From: Marasmius tenuissimus
Taxonomy: Eukaryota; Basidiomycota; Agaricomycetes; Agaricales; Marasmiaceae
Length of the DNA: 64,000 nt
Assembly (NCBI GenBank): GCA_029532415.1
Contig: JAQOTA010000050.1
Location: forward strand, 2,542,001 to 2,606,000
Direction: 5' to 3'
A program made the position numbers and the translations under genes. The notes beneath the pieces were generated by a model that had not been told where the DNA came from, searched no databases, and saw only the letters and a list, made by a program, of their open reading frames with translations. Positions within the stretch are counted from its first letter, which is position 1. Every line of letters begins with the position of its first letter. Below are positions 1-10,089 of the stretch, one piece after another.

Positions 1-905
1 AGAGCCAGAGAGCACCAGTAGAGTCGCCGAGTGTCCAGAAGCCAGAGAGAGAAGCAAGCACCAGTAGAGCCAGAGAGCCAGATAGACCAAGCAGAAGCAT
101 TTCAGAAACGTCCCCTCAACACCTTCTTCTTCAACCCCGACCGAATCCTCCTCCACGCCGACTTCTTCTCCTCCACCTCCGTGTAAAGGGGCCTATCGAA
201 CAACCAACTGTCGTCTCCGTACTCAGTCCTCCACGTAAACTCTCTCTCCGACTCTCCCATCGCGTCCCAATAGCCGAGAGACGAATCCACACCATCATCC
301 AGCAGCAACTCCTCCTCAAACTCGACGCCCTCGAAGTGACCAGCACGAGGAGGGGCAAAGTCGAAGAAGTCGTCGTCCATGTCATAGACGATGGTGTGAA
401 GGGCGACCATGTTCATCCGTCGAGCGATATCCGAGTCTGCGTCCTTGAAAGTGAGTCCGAGACCGGTCTTGTACTCGTCGGCGGCGGGCCACAAGCTGTC
501 GTCCTGGTTGGCGGGGAAAGGGATCATTTCCTCGAGGACTGGGCTTGTAGGTTGAACGGTGTTGGTAAAGTCGGAGGGAAGGGTATGGGAAGGGAAATCG
601 GAGGTGGTATAGGGGGTATAGGGGCTACTGACGACGACGAAGCCAGCGACGACGACGGCAGCGAGTGTGATGACCAAGACCAACATGTCTCGGATGGTGA
701 CCGACGAGACACAATGGTCGAGATTGAGAGCGGCAAGAGCACAGGTAACGTAGGAAATCATCTTTGATCGCGAGTGCAGGGTGAGTGCAAAGGCAGAGAT
801 GATGGGGGTAGGTGGTTAAGCCTGGAGGAAAGACGGGAGTTCTGAGAGGACAGGATTATAAGGGGCCATTGTTTGGCTCGGTGTGGCCTGTGTTTGGTCA
901 AGCGT
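1..905. repeat. Segmental duplication, copy A (left end outside window)
   Basis: This block matches 3725-4640 almost base for base, including the 3' flank rich in AGAGCCAGAGAGC and CACCAGTAGAG units, the whole coding region and the first part of the upstream region. Similarity carries on more weakly to about 1110 (CCGCAGTCACT appears in both). The left end is not reached, so the unit is longer than what is visible. The offset between copies is about 3.7 kb, and a zinc-finger gene lies between them. Confidence 0.9.
102..761 (-). CDS. Single-pass membrane protein of unknown function, copy A
   Basis: Intronless 219-residue ORF. It has a short N-terminal segment, one strongly hydrophobic stretch at residues 26-44 (LVLVITLAAVVVAGFVVV), then an acidic, Ser/Pro/Asp-rich region with WDAMGESEREFTWRTEYGDD near the C-terminus and a basic tail (RRIRSGLKKKVL). 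The basic residue before the hydrophobic segment and the acidic region after it fit a single-pass anchor, but orientation is not certain. The same protein, about 96% identical, is encoded at 3827-4483, which argues that the frame is real. Substitutions cluster in an acidic loop around residues 150-160 (EELLLDDGVDSS versus EELLDDVADPS). I recognise no family. Overlapping long ORFs on the opposite strand also exist in both copies and are taken as shadows. Confidence 0.7.
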   Translation of the reverse strand: MISYVTCALAALNLDHCVSSVTIRDMLVLVITLAAVVVAGFVVVSSPYTPYTTSDFPSHTLPSDFTNTVQPTSPVLEEMIPFPANQDDSLWPAADEYKTGLGLTFKDADSDIARRMNMVALHTIVYDMDDDFFDFAPPRAGHFEGVEFEEELLLDDGVDSSLGYWDAMGESEREFTWRTEYGDDSWLFDRPLYTEVEEKKSAWRRIRSGLKKKVLRGRF

Positions 906-1769
906 GACCAGCTGAGTTTGAACTCACATAGAGAAGCTTCTTGAGGAGGGAAGTGGAGAGAAAACACGAAGAATCGCGTTGAGAATCGAAGGAGGACATG
1001 GAGGAGGTCAAAGCGAAGTGGCGACGGAAGAATTGCCGTTGCATCATTTGATCAACTGTAATTGATTTCCTTCCCCATTTGTGGTGGTGACCCGCAGTCA
1101 CTCCATCGACGTCACCGTCACTTCGAAAGTTCTTGAAAGCTTAGTGTGCGAGTCAACTCCCACAACTTCGATTATTCTCATATCGGTGATTAATCCTGGA
1201 GATCTGCGATGTCGAACCCAACAAAACTTCCTAAATGTCGCCAGTGAGGCCGAGTTGTGAGTCACTGGTTCTGTCTCTCTTTCAGGGTAAAAACTGGTTG
1301 AACGTTCGCAAGAAAAATGTTGGCACTGAGGCTCAATTCTGATACCACAGCGGCTACACGGCTCACATATAGGATATACGGTTGATGTCCAAACGGTGAA
1401 AAGAACCCTCCACCTTTCAGTCGACTCTCCATAGTACGTAAATCTCAGGGGTGCTGTGCGGCACTCACAGGTACTTATTGAAATCCCGTTCATGCCAATT
1501 GACTGCCTTCATGAAGTAGAACAAACCTTCTGCACCCGAATGCTTTGGCTGCGCGATTCTGCTCCAACCCCCCGGTATTATGGCTTATCCGCATAACTTG
1601 GTGGTAATTTTGTAGGTGGTATTTAAGACACTCAAGATGTCGACGGTATGTGTTCCCTTAAACAAACCTCCCTCGAATCTAGCTTCATGTATTCCATTTT
1701 CTGGTAAGTCTTCAACTTAGCGTGTCTCTGCCAAGTTCATACTAATAACAGGCGCCATTCGAACAATAG
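906..1769. other. Intergenic / 5' region of the zinc-finger gene
   Basis: No gene is supported here. A minus-strand open frame at 1098-1493 (131 codons) is Cys/Arg/Thr-rich without recognisable motifs or paralogue support. An ATG at 1637 with a nearby GTATGT and possible acceptors at about 1751 and 1769 could be a first exon of the following zinc-finger gene, but no splice combination I tried kept the downstream frame. Confidence 0.5.
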
Positions 1770-1920
1770 GGACGACGGCCAATTCGGAAAAAGCGTTTTT
1801 GATCGACTTTCGGAGGGATACTACGGTCTGCACTATCCTAACTCATCTTCTTTGGCTCCGATTACTTGCCTGGAGGGCAGAAGCTTCTACAGGCATAACC
1901 CTACATCAGAGAATCTCACC

Positions 1921-2670
1921 ATGAAAGGCTCCGCGTCTCAGACCCTTACTCTCGAGGGAGACGCGCAGCCTTGTCCCCGTCCGTGCTGTGATGGTGGCTT
2001 TGATCTGCAATCACCCCAGGATCCCCAAACTCCCCTTGGCCATTACCCAGAAACCTTCTTTCAACCCCACAACCAGGCGTACAATTTTACGCCTTGCTAC
2101 GCATCACTGGAGCGATCTCAACCGATTCCTTCGATTGTCTCCACCGACTATTCACACGGATATGTCCCTGAGGCCAATATGCCTTTCAGCTTTCAGCACC
2201 ACTCTCCCACTGTACCAATGTCACCTATATCGGATGTGACTGATGCTGGAACTCAATCAGTAGTAGCTCCTCACTCCCCCATAATCGTTCAAAGCCCCAC
2301 ACTAGAGACTGTCGGCGCCCCCTCAGCTTCATCCGATGCCACCGTACGCGTCGAGCAGCCAAGAGTCGTAGGCTCCATGGCCAACACCTTAGTCGCTATA
2401 TCCCTAAGGAAGAAGGGGCCAAAATACTTCTGCGACGTGCCGGGTTGCCGGTCCCAAGGGTTTACTCAGAAGCACAACCTCGAATGTGAGTCATGTCAAG
2501 AGATTAGATGGCACGCGCGCGTTATTGTACTCACTTGATTTCTTATAGACCATAAAAGATCGCACCGCAACGAACGACCGTTCAAATGCGACTACTGCCT
2601 GCGGTCATTTGGCGCCAGGTGTGACCTCACCCGGCACCGCAAGAGACGGACTTGCCACCACCTACGATGA
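1921..2670 (+). CDS. C2H2 zinc-finger protein (probable transcription factor), 5' end uncertain
   Basis: The open frame extends back to about 1770; the first in-frame ATG is 1921. The N-terminal two thirds is Pro/Ser/Thr/Gln-rich and low in structure, as in activation regions. Two adjacent fingers close the protein. The first is C-x4-C-x13-H-x3-H, beginning FCDVPGCRSQGFTQKHNL. The second is C-x2-C-x12-H followed by a His/Cys-rich tail (RHRKRRTCHHLR), joined by the linker RNERPF. One intron (donor GTGAGT just after CTCGAAT, acceptor TTATAG) splits the first finger within a Tyr codon. The gene at 19216-20592 has the same finger pair and the same intron position, so the two are paralogues. DNA binding is inferred from the fingers; the target is unknown. 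Confidence 0.7.
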
Positions 2671-3724
2671 CCAGTACGATTGTCATCAGCACGTTCTTTC
2701 TTTCTTTCCTATCATATGGTACTTACTATATCACCTATACACGACGATGGTGATGAATAATCAACATGGGTATATTTGGCAGGAATGTAGCGATACGAGT
2801 GACATTTTTGTGTGTGGAAGCGCTGAACCACCATACAACTTTCGTGCGCAATTTCGCAACGATTTATAAAATCAAGCTACGGCGGAGATATGAGGCAGAC
2901 CAGTATCATCATTTTGAACCCCCGTCCTGATAATGATATGTAGATTGAAGTTTGATTGAAACAAGAAGCAAAAGGACTATTATGACACAAGTACTGAAGA
3001 CCTGGCCGCGCCGAAAACAGCGACGAATAAACCCGAGTCTGTGCGCCTTTTCCCATTCTTTAGCCCTATCGTTGGCTCTGCGTGTAACGGTATAGGGCAG
3101 TCAGCTTCAGCCACATGAAATGGTCCGAAAATGCTCACCTCGCTCTCAGTCGACTACCGCCAGCCGACGGACTGGCTGGCGGTAGTTCATGCCTTTAAGG
3201 CCGGCCGAGACGAGGTACTGTGTATTAGGGTATCAGTGGGTATAGACGAGTGAACAAAGCCCGTGGGGCGTATAATCAGTTCGAGCAGTGTCACAACTGA
3301 AGGTATAGCAGGGGTATCCACGGAGCTCGGAGAAAACGTCAAACGGCAATGAAAATAATGGAACCAGACGCCGTCTCAGTATGCCCGTAAGGCAAACAGG
3401 GTATTAGGGAAGGCATGGGTGCATCGCGAAGGGTATTGGGGTATCCAAGAGACATATGTCACAGAGGGGGTATTTGGTTATTCGTAGGGTGGTACATATA
3501 AATATCGAGCAGCACGGGGAAAGAGACAGAAAAAAAAGAAGGGAAAACATGGGAATGAAGTAATGTCTTTGGCCCGTTAGGCAGACAACGATGAAGATGC
3601 AGATGTTGAGTATCTGAGAAACAAAAAGGGTATCGACGAATTAGGGAATCGTGATAGACGGATAGCCAAAGTCTAGAGACCAGAGAACAACGCAGCGGTC
3701 CAAGAGAGCCGAGAGTTAGAGCCA
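2671..3724. other. Intergenic region with one perfect hairpin
   Basis: No coding sequence supported. The notable content is a perfect hairpin at 3153-3186. The 3' part leads into the AGAGCC-rich start of duplication copy B. Confidence 0.6.
3153..3186. repeat. Perfect 13-bp inverted repeat (hairpin)
   Basis: ACTACCGCCAGCC and its exact reverse complement GGCTGGCGGTAGT are separated by GACGGACT. It lies 483 bp past the stop of the zinc-finger gene and is not obviously a poly(A) or terminator structure. It may be a transposon relic or a protein site. Confidence 0.8.
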
Positions 3725-4640
3725 AATCCAGAGAGCACCAGTAGAGTCGCCGAGTGTCCAGAAGCCAGAGAGAGAGAAGCAAGCACCAGTAGAGCCAGAG
3801 AGCCAGATAGACCAAACAGAAGCACTTCAGAAACGTCTCCTCAACACCTTCTTCTTCAATCCCGACCGAATCCTCCTCCACGCCGACTTCTTCCCCTCCA
3901 CCTCCGTGTAAAGGGGCCTATCGAACAACCAGCTATCGTCTCCGTATTCAGTCCTCCACGTAAACTCCCTCTCCGACTCCCCCATCGCGTCCCAGTAGCC
4001 GAGAGACGGGTCCGCAACATCGTCCAACAACTCCTCCTCAAACTCGACACCCTCGAAGTGACCAGCACGAGGAGGGGCAAAGTCGAAGAAGTCATCGTCC
4101 ATGTCATAGACGATGGTGTGAAGGGCGACCATGTTCATCCGTCGAGCGATATCCGAGTCTGCATCCTTGAAGGTGAGTCCGAGACCGGTCTTGTACTCGT
4201 CGGTGGCGGGCCACAAGCTGTCGTCCTGGTTGGCGGGGAAAGGGATCATTTCCTCGAGGACTGGGCTTGTAGGTTGAACGGTGTTGGTAAAGTCGGAGGG
4301 AAGGGTATGGGAAGGGAAATCGGAGGTGGTATAGGGGGTATAGGGGCTACTGACGACGACGAAGCCAGCGACAACGACGGCAGCGAGTGTGATGACCAAG
4401 ACCAACATGTCTCGGATGGTGACCGACGAGACACGGAGGTCGAGATTGAGAGCGGTAAGAGCGCAAGTAACGTAGGAAATCATCTTTGATCGCGAGTGCA
4501 GGGTGAGTGCAAAGGCAGAGATGATGGGGGTAGGTGGTTAAGCCTGGAGGAAAGACGGGAGTTCTGAGAGGACAGGATTATAAGGGGCCATTGTTTGGCT
4601 CGATATGGTCTGTGTTTGGTCAAGCGTGACCAGCTGAGTT
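3725..4640. repeat. Segmental duplication, copy B
   Basis: Second copy of the block at 1-905. After about 4640 the two copies diverge sharply for about 115 bp and then show patchy similarity again (CCCCATTTGTAGTAGTGACC versus CCCCATTTGTGGTGGTGACC). The coding region is therefore much better conserved than the promoter region. Confidence 0.9.
3827..4483 (-). CDS. Single-pass membrane protein of unknown function, copy B
   Basis: 218-residue intronless ORF, about 96% identical to the protein at 102-761. Differences include H16L/C17R, A-to-T near residue 95, a one-residue deletion plus changes in the acidic loop, E-to-G in EVEEKK/EVEGKK and G-to-R in the final RGRF/RRRF. The hydrophobic segment at 26-44 and the basic C-terminal tail are unchanged. 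Nothing is broken, so both copies can be expressed. The function is unknown. Confidence 0.7.
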   Translation of the reverse strand: MISYVTCALTALNLDLRVSSVTIRDMLVLVITLAAVVVAGFVVVSSPYTPYTTSDFPSHTLPSDFTNTVQPTSPVLEEMIPFPANQDDSLWPATDEYKTGLGLTFKDADSDIARRMNMVALHTIVYDMDDDFFDFAPPRAGHFEGVEFEEELLDDVADPSLGYWDAMGESEREFTWRTEYGDDSWLFDRPLYTEVEGKKSAWRRIRSGLKKKVLRRRF

Positions 4641-4769
4641 TGAATCTACACGCAGAGTTATTCTGGAGACGAAGCGAAGAGCTGAAAGCCCAAAGAATCG
4701 CGTCAAGGATTGGACTTGGGACACGGAGGAGGTCAAAGCAAGTGAAAACGGGAGGTTGCCACATATTTG

Positions 4770-5287
4770 ATCAACCCTGACTGATTTCCCTTCCCCATTT
4801 GTAGTAGTGACCCGCAGTCACTGTCAGTCACTCGTCGTCGGAGTCACCGTCTCCCTCGAACCCTCAAAAGTTGACCATTCGAAGGTAATTTTTGGCCTGC
4901 TCAGACACGAGCTTTACTGCACGATAGAAACAGACTTGATTCATTGCTACAAATACGATGCCAGATGATTTGATCCCTCCCACGTAGCTTTACGACGTCA
5001 AACCTCATCAACACATTGAAGATACTCCCATCGAAGATGAAGGCGGCGACCGAGCGGATCGCACAGATATAAAGCGTCCTCCATACAAGGCCTTCTCGTT
5101 TTCAGACGAAGTGCGACATTAGTGAGCCAGAGCCTGAGGCACGTTCGTACTCTGGGAGATAGCTCGAAACCTCTACGAAGTGTCGACTGGGTTGAACAAC
5201 CGGTTCCACGGTTGAGAAGCGCATGATCGCACCGCATCATGCGTGGCAGACAGAAGGCAGAAAGTAGTTCTCGATTACTGAAAGTCC
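4770..5287. other. Intergenic region
   Basis: Upstream region of membrane-protein copy B and 3' flank of MED21. A minus-strand open frame at 4998-5240 has no recognisable features. Nothing else is seen. Confidence 0.5.
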
Positions 5288-5996
5288 TTATCCGGATGGA
5301 CCATCAGCTAGGCCAGTTTCGACTTCGTTGAGCATTAGACGGAGTAGTTCGTTCACTTGAGCGTGAAGTGATTCTGCCAAAGGTCGAAAGAGAAAACCAC
5401 AAGATGAGTCTGTTGTCCTTCCAGAAGCCGAAGGGATGGAGGTTGACTGACTGGTACGTTTAACAGCCTTCACGTATTCTTCGTTTGCTTCCTGCATTTC
5501 TTTTTCGAGTGCTTGTAACCTTTGAGCCTGTATAAACATCAGAGATCCGATACACAGAACCAGCACAGATAGCACTGGATAGGGTCAGAACACACCTGGA
5601 CTTCCTCCTGCTCCGGTTCAGGCAGCGAATTTATGAGAAACTCCACCTGCTTCGCTTTCACGATCAAGTCGGCAACAAGCTCGTGTTTATTCGCTGTGTA
5701 ACAGGTTGAACGTCGTTTTCAGTCTGAATGGAAGAGAAGCTGATGTTAAAAACAACGCACCTTCAAAAGCCTCTGGAGTATCGTACTTCTCTGGATTCCT
5801 CTGCTTCGTGATGGGTATATCCGGCGATACTTGTACGAAATTCGTCCGCGATGTAAGATATTGAATGCTGCTGGCCATGATCCGCAGGAGCTTTTCAGAA
5901 GATTGGAAAGTGAACAACCGAAATCGAGGTTTCGAGATGATACGGACAAGAACGCACCTGCTGTATTTCGTCTTGAAGCTGAGTTATGCGGTCCAT
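5288..5996 (-). CDS. MED21: Mediator complex subunit 21 (Med21/Srb7)
   Basis: Small subunit of the Mediator middle module, which links activators to RNA polymerase II. The first exon encodes MDRITQLQDEIQQ (ATG at 5996). After a short intron comes LLRIMASSIQYLTSRTNFVQ, then PITKQRNPEKYDTPEAFE. A third exon starts NKHELVADLIVKAKQVE and reaches LINSLPEPEQEEVQ. The last begins with a coiled-coil segment (AQRLQALEKEMQEANEEYV) and ends NELLRLMLNEVETG. Order and motifs match the Med21 family: N-terminal helix, Pro-rich connector, then a long coiled coil that pairs with Med7. An optional intron in the last exon (GT at about 5459, AG at about 5386) would remove a Ser/Thr-rich stretch and better match family length; both reading options stay in frame. 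Confidence 0.9.
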
Positions 5997-6459
5997 GTTG
6001 GACGTTTCCTCTAGCATTTCGTGCTAACAGTGCACGTTACGCAAGTGCCTTCGGTGCTCCCCGGTCAACGGTGGGCAGATAAGGTGTGGACGATAAAAGG
6101 TACTGGCGAACAAGGTGAGAGTTAGAACCAAGAGACTGAGTGGATATAAGCGCCCGACAGTGAGCTAGTTACTCTTCAGGTGACTGACTTCATGCTCGTT
6201 CCCCGTTCATCATGGAGTATTCGTACAACATACAGGAGTCAAGATAAGGTCGTACTAGAGAAACATATCATATTGGCTATGAAAACACAAATTCTGTCAC
6301 AAAACCATCCCCAGACACCCTGAGCCGTTCTGACCACCTAAATGTCTGAATTGGATCTGTAGAGCCATGCCCACACACGACAAAACTCAGCGACCGCATT
6401 TCTGCACGGCCGCCCTCCATATCTTCATCTCCTTCCTCAGGCCCAGCAGATCCTGTAAG

Positions 6460-7383
6460 TCAATCAGTAAAAGCAGTTCCAATCATCAAACAATCTGGGG
6501 ACGAGAAACCTTCCGAGAACGTAGCAGTATACTGAAAGTATCTCTGAACAAGAGCCACAACTTCTTCGGGTTTGGGTGGTTGAGGCATCAATCCAAATAT
6601 GCGATCCTTATCGTTCGACGGGTTCGGAACAATGGGGAGCCTCAGCTCGTCAATCCGAGAATCGAAAAGTACCAGAGCAGTGTTTGTTGTGGTAGATCTT
6701 AACGAAGGGGGAGTGTGATCAGGTTTCGTGGATATTAACAGTCCGGCTCGGAGGACGCGTACCGTGTCAAAAAGGATATCAAGGACGCAGTGTGGGTGAC
6801 CAGGTTGAGGTAAGAGGAAACTGTCCATTTGTGACTGCAGATATATGAGCACACCCGTCTTTCCTCCAGCGAAACCGAGACTCACGATGTTGGATTCACT
6901 TCAACATCGCGTAGAAAATACGACGAAAGCTCGTGCAACACTATCAGAGAAGGACACGACGCCAGAACAGACTTCGGAGACGCGATATCACTGTCGTTGG
7001 CCGAAGAATCCACAACGTGAAATGTAGAAAGCAAGAATATGAGATGGGCTGGCATCGGAGGGTAACTGTTCGTGATCTTCAACTGGGTAGAACCGCAAAG
7101 CGAGGTGAATCAACAAGACCGACAATATCTGGACTCGTGAAGAGACGGCGGTGAGGCTTCCATGCCCCGATTGGGTGGTTAGCCAGGCGTCATTGTATTG
7201 TCGCAGCGCGAGATTGAGGTGAATTGACGACGAAGAAAGGAAGAGTGCCGTTCCTTCCGCTGACTTTTCCAATGTAGAGAGCGCGAGGTGGACGGGTGCA
7301 GAGGGATGATATGGGCCCTTGACGAGTAGAGAATCAAAGTGAGGCAATGGCGCGACGTTGTCAGGAAAGAAAGAAGGCATCAT
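6460..7383 (-). CDS. Hypothetical protein, possible degenerate RecA/Rad51-like fold
   Basis: Spliced by eye from four exons. The chosen start is the double ATG at 7383/7380 (MMPSFFPDNVAPLPHFDSLL). The segment LLVKGPYHPSAPVHLALSTL lies where a Walker A loop would sit in KaiC/Rad51-like ATPases but lacks the GKT. About 100 residues on, CPSLIVLHELSSYFL resembles a Walker B strand without the usual Asp. The next exon (HKWTVSSYLNLVTHTASL) and the last (TALVLFDSRIDELRLP) fit alternating helices and strands. Introns used: about 7070-7108, 6834-6884 and a third around 6700-6765. The fold assignment is an inference from strand and motif order only; a Shu-complex-like or XRCC2-like Rad51 paralogue would be the hypothesis. 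The C-terminus could extend through another intron after 6460. Confidence 0.5.
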
Positions 7384-7682
7384 GAGCGCGATGATGGTGG
7401 TCCATGAGAAGGTTTGAGAACGCGCGCGTGTCAATCTTTCCAAGCATGAAGTCAAAGTTAAATATCATTACTTTGCGTAGAGTATGGTGTTAGCGTAGTT
7501 ACATGGCTAATAATACGGTATCGAACAAGTGCACAAACAGCAGACATACCAGACGATAACGAGGGAACGTGTACTCGAGAGTCGAGATCTGGAAGTTACA
7601 GTACATGTGAAAGTCGAAAAAAGTCTTGAAACCGTGGTGTTACAACACAATAGAAGATAAGAATAGAAACGAAAGTAAAAGG

Positions 7683-10089
7683 TTAGTTTATACTCCAACC
7701 AGCTTTCCGTATCGCATCATCCACAACCTTCATCGCACCCAAAACTCGCTCTTCTTGCAGTTGTCTCCCAACAACCTGTATTCCGACAGGTAAACCGTGC
7801 ATCCCCACCGAGTCGTAGACGGAATAGGCATTGTAAGATGGGAGATTTGTCGCGTAGTATGGCAGTGGCGAGGGGTGAGAGGACCCGTGCGACTTCAGCT
7901 TGCTGAAAGGCCGATCAACCGAGTCTGTATCGACGAGGGTGGAACTGGTGGAGATAGGAGAGGGCGGTTCAAGATGAGCTTGGGGATACAGCTCGTTGAG
8001 TAATGGTACTCGCCCGTCGCTATACCTCATGTAAACGCTCCGAGGGAGTTTTCTCTCATAGACTTCGCCCTTCGGTTGTACTTTATGGACCGGAGCTTCG
8101 GGGTGTGGTGGGACCAACGCGTCCACATCACGGTCGACTGTTGTGATAGGCAAAACGCCAGCGGGATAATCAAGCTGCGAGGAAGAGCAAGTCAGACAAG
8201 TACACCAGGTGGAGGGGGACCTGGATCTCACCAAGTTGAACAAGAACGTGTACCCTGCAGCGGCCAACCCTGCACGCTCAGGGTCGCCTCGCCCGACGAC
8301 CTGCTTGGTCTTCTTCATTCGCCACCAACCCAAAATTCTGGCAAGCCAGCCGCTCCGATTCTCTCCTTTCGTAGTTCCTAGAGTGTCCTCGCCCAATGGC
8401 CACTTCTTCTCTCCCGCCTCCTCCCGGAGAGCAGGGAGCGGTGCAGCCAGAGTGATCACGAAGTCTAAACCATGCTCCTTCCACACTTTCTCGTGCCAAT
8501 CTCTTCGGAACCCGTTCCGGGCTGCTATCAGGTCCCGTTCCGACGTGACGGTTTGGGGTTTGACGACTGATAAAAGACGTAGTTGATCTTTGTAGAACGC
8601 ATGTCCGACATGCCGCCAAGGGAACACTGAGTCGAGTACGCGGGAACTCCAGCTCCGACGCGTGTTTTCCGTCCCATTGCCGATGTTCATGTTCTCGAAG
8701 GCGGGCAGACCAGCTCCAAACAACGCCAGACTCTTTATGAGCAAGCTCAACAGCCGCCGTTTCCAGCTAGGCAGTCTTACAAGGTCCACGATGGCTTGGA
8801 GAGGTAGATTCAGGGGTTCTTCATCACTGTGCAGTTGAGATAGGATTTGGGAGCACCCATCACCGAAACCGAGTTGATAACCGATGGCGAGAAGGTCAGG
8901 TATTGAGGGTGTGTGTGGAGTGCTAAACAGAGGGAAAGATTAGGGATTGAATGCCACACCCGTACGAATGACTTACACGTCGACAACCTCATGCCCCTCG
9001 TCCCGTAAAGCGTCGATAGCCATTGTCAGTGCGCGACGGCAGGCAGGGGAAGGTGGTATCAATCCATCGGTCCAGACAACTCCCCACTTGAGCTTCCTCC
9101 CAGTAACATCTTTGAACTCTGACTCTCTCCATGGCATTGGCAAACACGACGACTCGTATGTCCACGGCTTCATACCAATCACACCGCGCCATACGTCGAT
9201 CATGTCCTCCATACGTTGTGTCAAAGGTCCACCAAGGGTCTTCAGAGATTCCAAGCCCTCCATACTGCTCTGGTTTCCTTCGCTAGGCCACCGACCAGCG
9301 CTTCCCTTCAATCCATAGACCCCTGTGAAATGGGCGGGTAGACGAATAGAACCCGCGACATCGGAACCCATTTCGACGAGTGTAGCTTGGGCTGCAACTA
9401 GTGCACCACCTCCCCCTGTAGATGCACCAACACCGTACGATGCATTGTGCGGATTCAGAGTGGGCCCAGAGAAGAGGGGTGACTGGGTCGAGATACTGAA
9501 CAAAGCTGTCGGTACGGTGGATTTGGCGAGTAAGATGCACCCTGCGTCCAAAAGAAGTCGGACGAGCGGACTATGTGATTCAACAGGGTCGACAGCGTTC
9601 CGAGCAAAGCCAATTGTCGTGTAATGCCCTTCGACGTCAATTGTATCTGCGACACGAAGGTTAAGAAACTCAGTATGAAGGACGAGGATTGACAGACCTT
9701 TGACAGTTACAGGAACTCCTTCTAAAGGCCTCTTTGTTCCGTCTAGCTCCTCGTCCTGCTTCTGAAATTCTTCATCCAATACTAAGACCTCACTAACGCA
9801 ATTGAACTCCTTCTGCGCGCCGACAACCTTTTTCATATAACTCTGCCTTATCGCACTTCTCGTAATGTCGCCTCGACTGCATTTGTTGACAATATCGGCG
9901 ACAGAATATGATAAAATATCTTGTTCGGCGCGAGTTACTGGTTGGAAGGTAGCGCTCGGTAATAACTGGATTTGGTGCAGGCGACGACGGTGTACCAGCT
10001 CACTGTAAACATATCAGGTCTAGCGAAGAGGAGTCAGCAATACTGGAAACGCACCATATGTCCTGATATTGCTCTGTTCGCGCAGACAT
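7683..10089 (-). CDS. Amidase-signature family hydrolase (FAAH/acetamidase-like)
   Basis: Ser-cisSer-Lys amidohydrolase. The ATG at 10089 opens MSARTEQYQDI; after one intron comes ELVHRRRLHQIQLLPSATF. The catalytic Lys is in GVPVTVKDTIDVEG, restored when the intron after GTCAAAG is removed. The family Gly/Ser-rich signature follows: GASTGGGGALVAAQ, then GSDVAGSIRLPAHFTGVYGLK, which supplies the cis-Ser and the nucleophile Ser. The C-terminal exons carry DFVITLAAPLPAL, LDYPAGVLPIT and GLPVGIQVVGRQLQEERVL, typical ends of this family. The overall layout resembles fungal acetamidase and fatty-acid amide hydrolase types. The substrate (small aliphatic amide, indole-acetamide or fatty-acid amide) cannot be decided from the sequence. 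No signal peptide is visible, so it is probably cytosolic or peripherally membrane-bound. Confidence 0.92.

Noticed and set aside
1..100. AGAGCC/CACCAGTAG repeats as a possible CRISPR-like or satellite array
   Set aside because: Units are irregular, few and without unique spacers, and the genome is eukaryotic; they are simply part of the duplicated 3' flank.
336..767. Long + strand ORF antisense to membrane-protein copy A (repeated at 4058-4489)
   Set aside because: Its openness is a by-product of codon bias in the minus-strand gene; the product is a Gly/Asp/Val-rich string without structure, and conservation is explained by the duplication.
1098..1493. 131-codon minus-strand ORF
   Set aside because: No domain, no introns, no paralogue, and not preserved next to copy B of the duplication.
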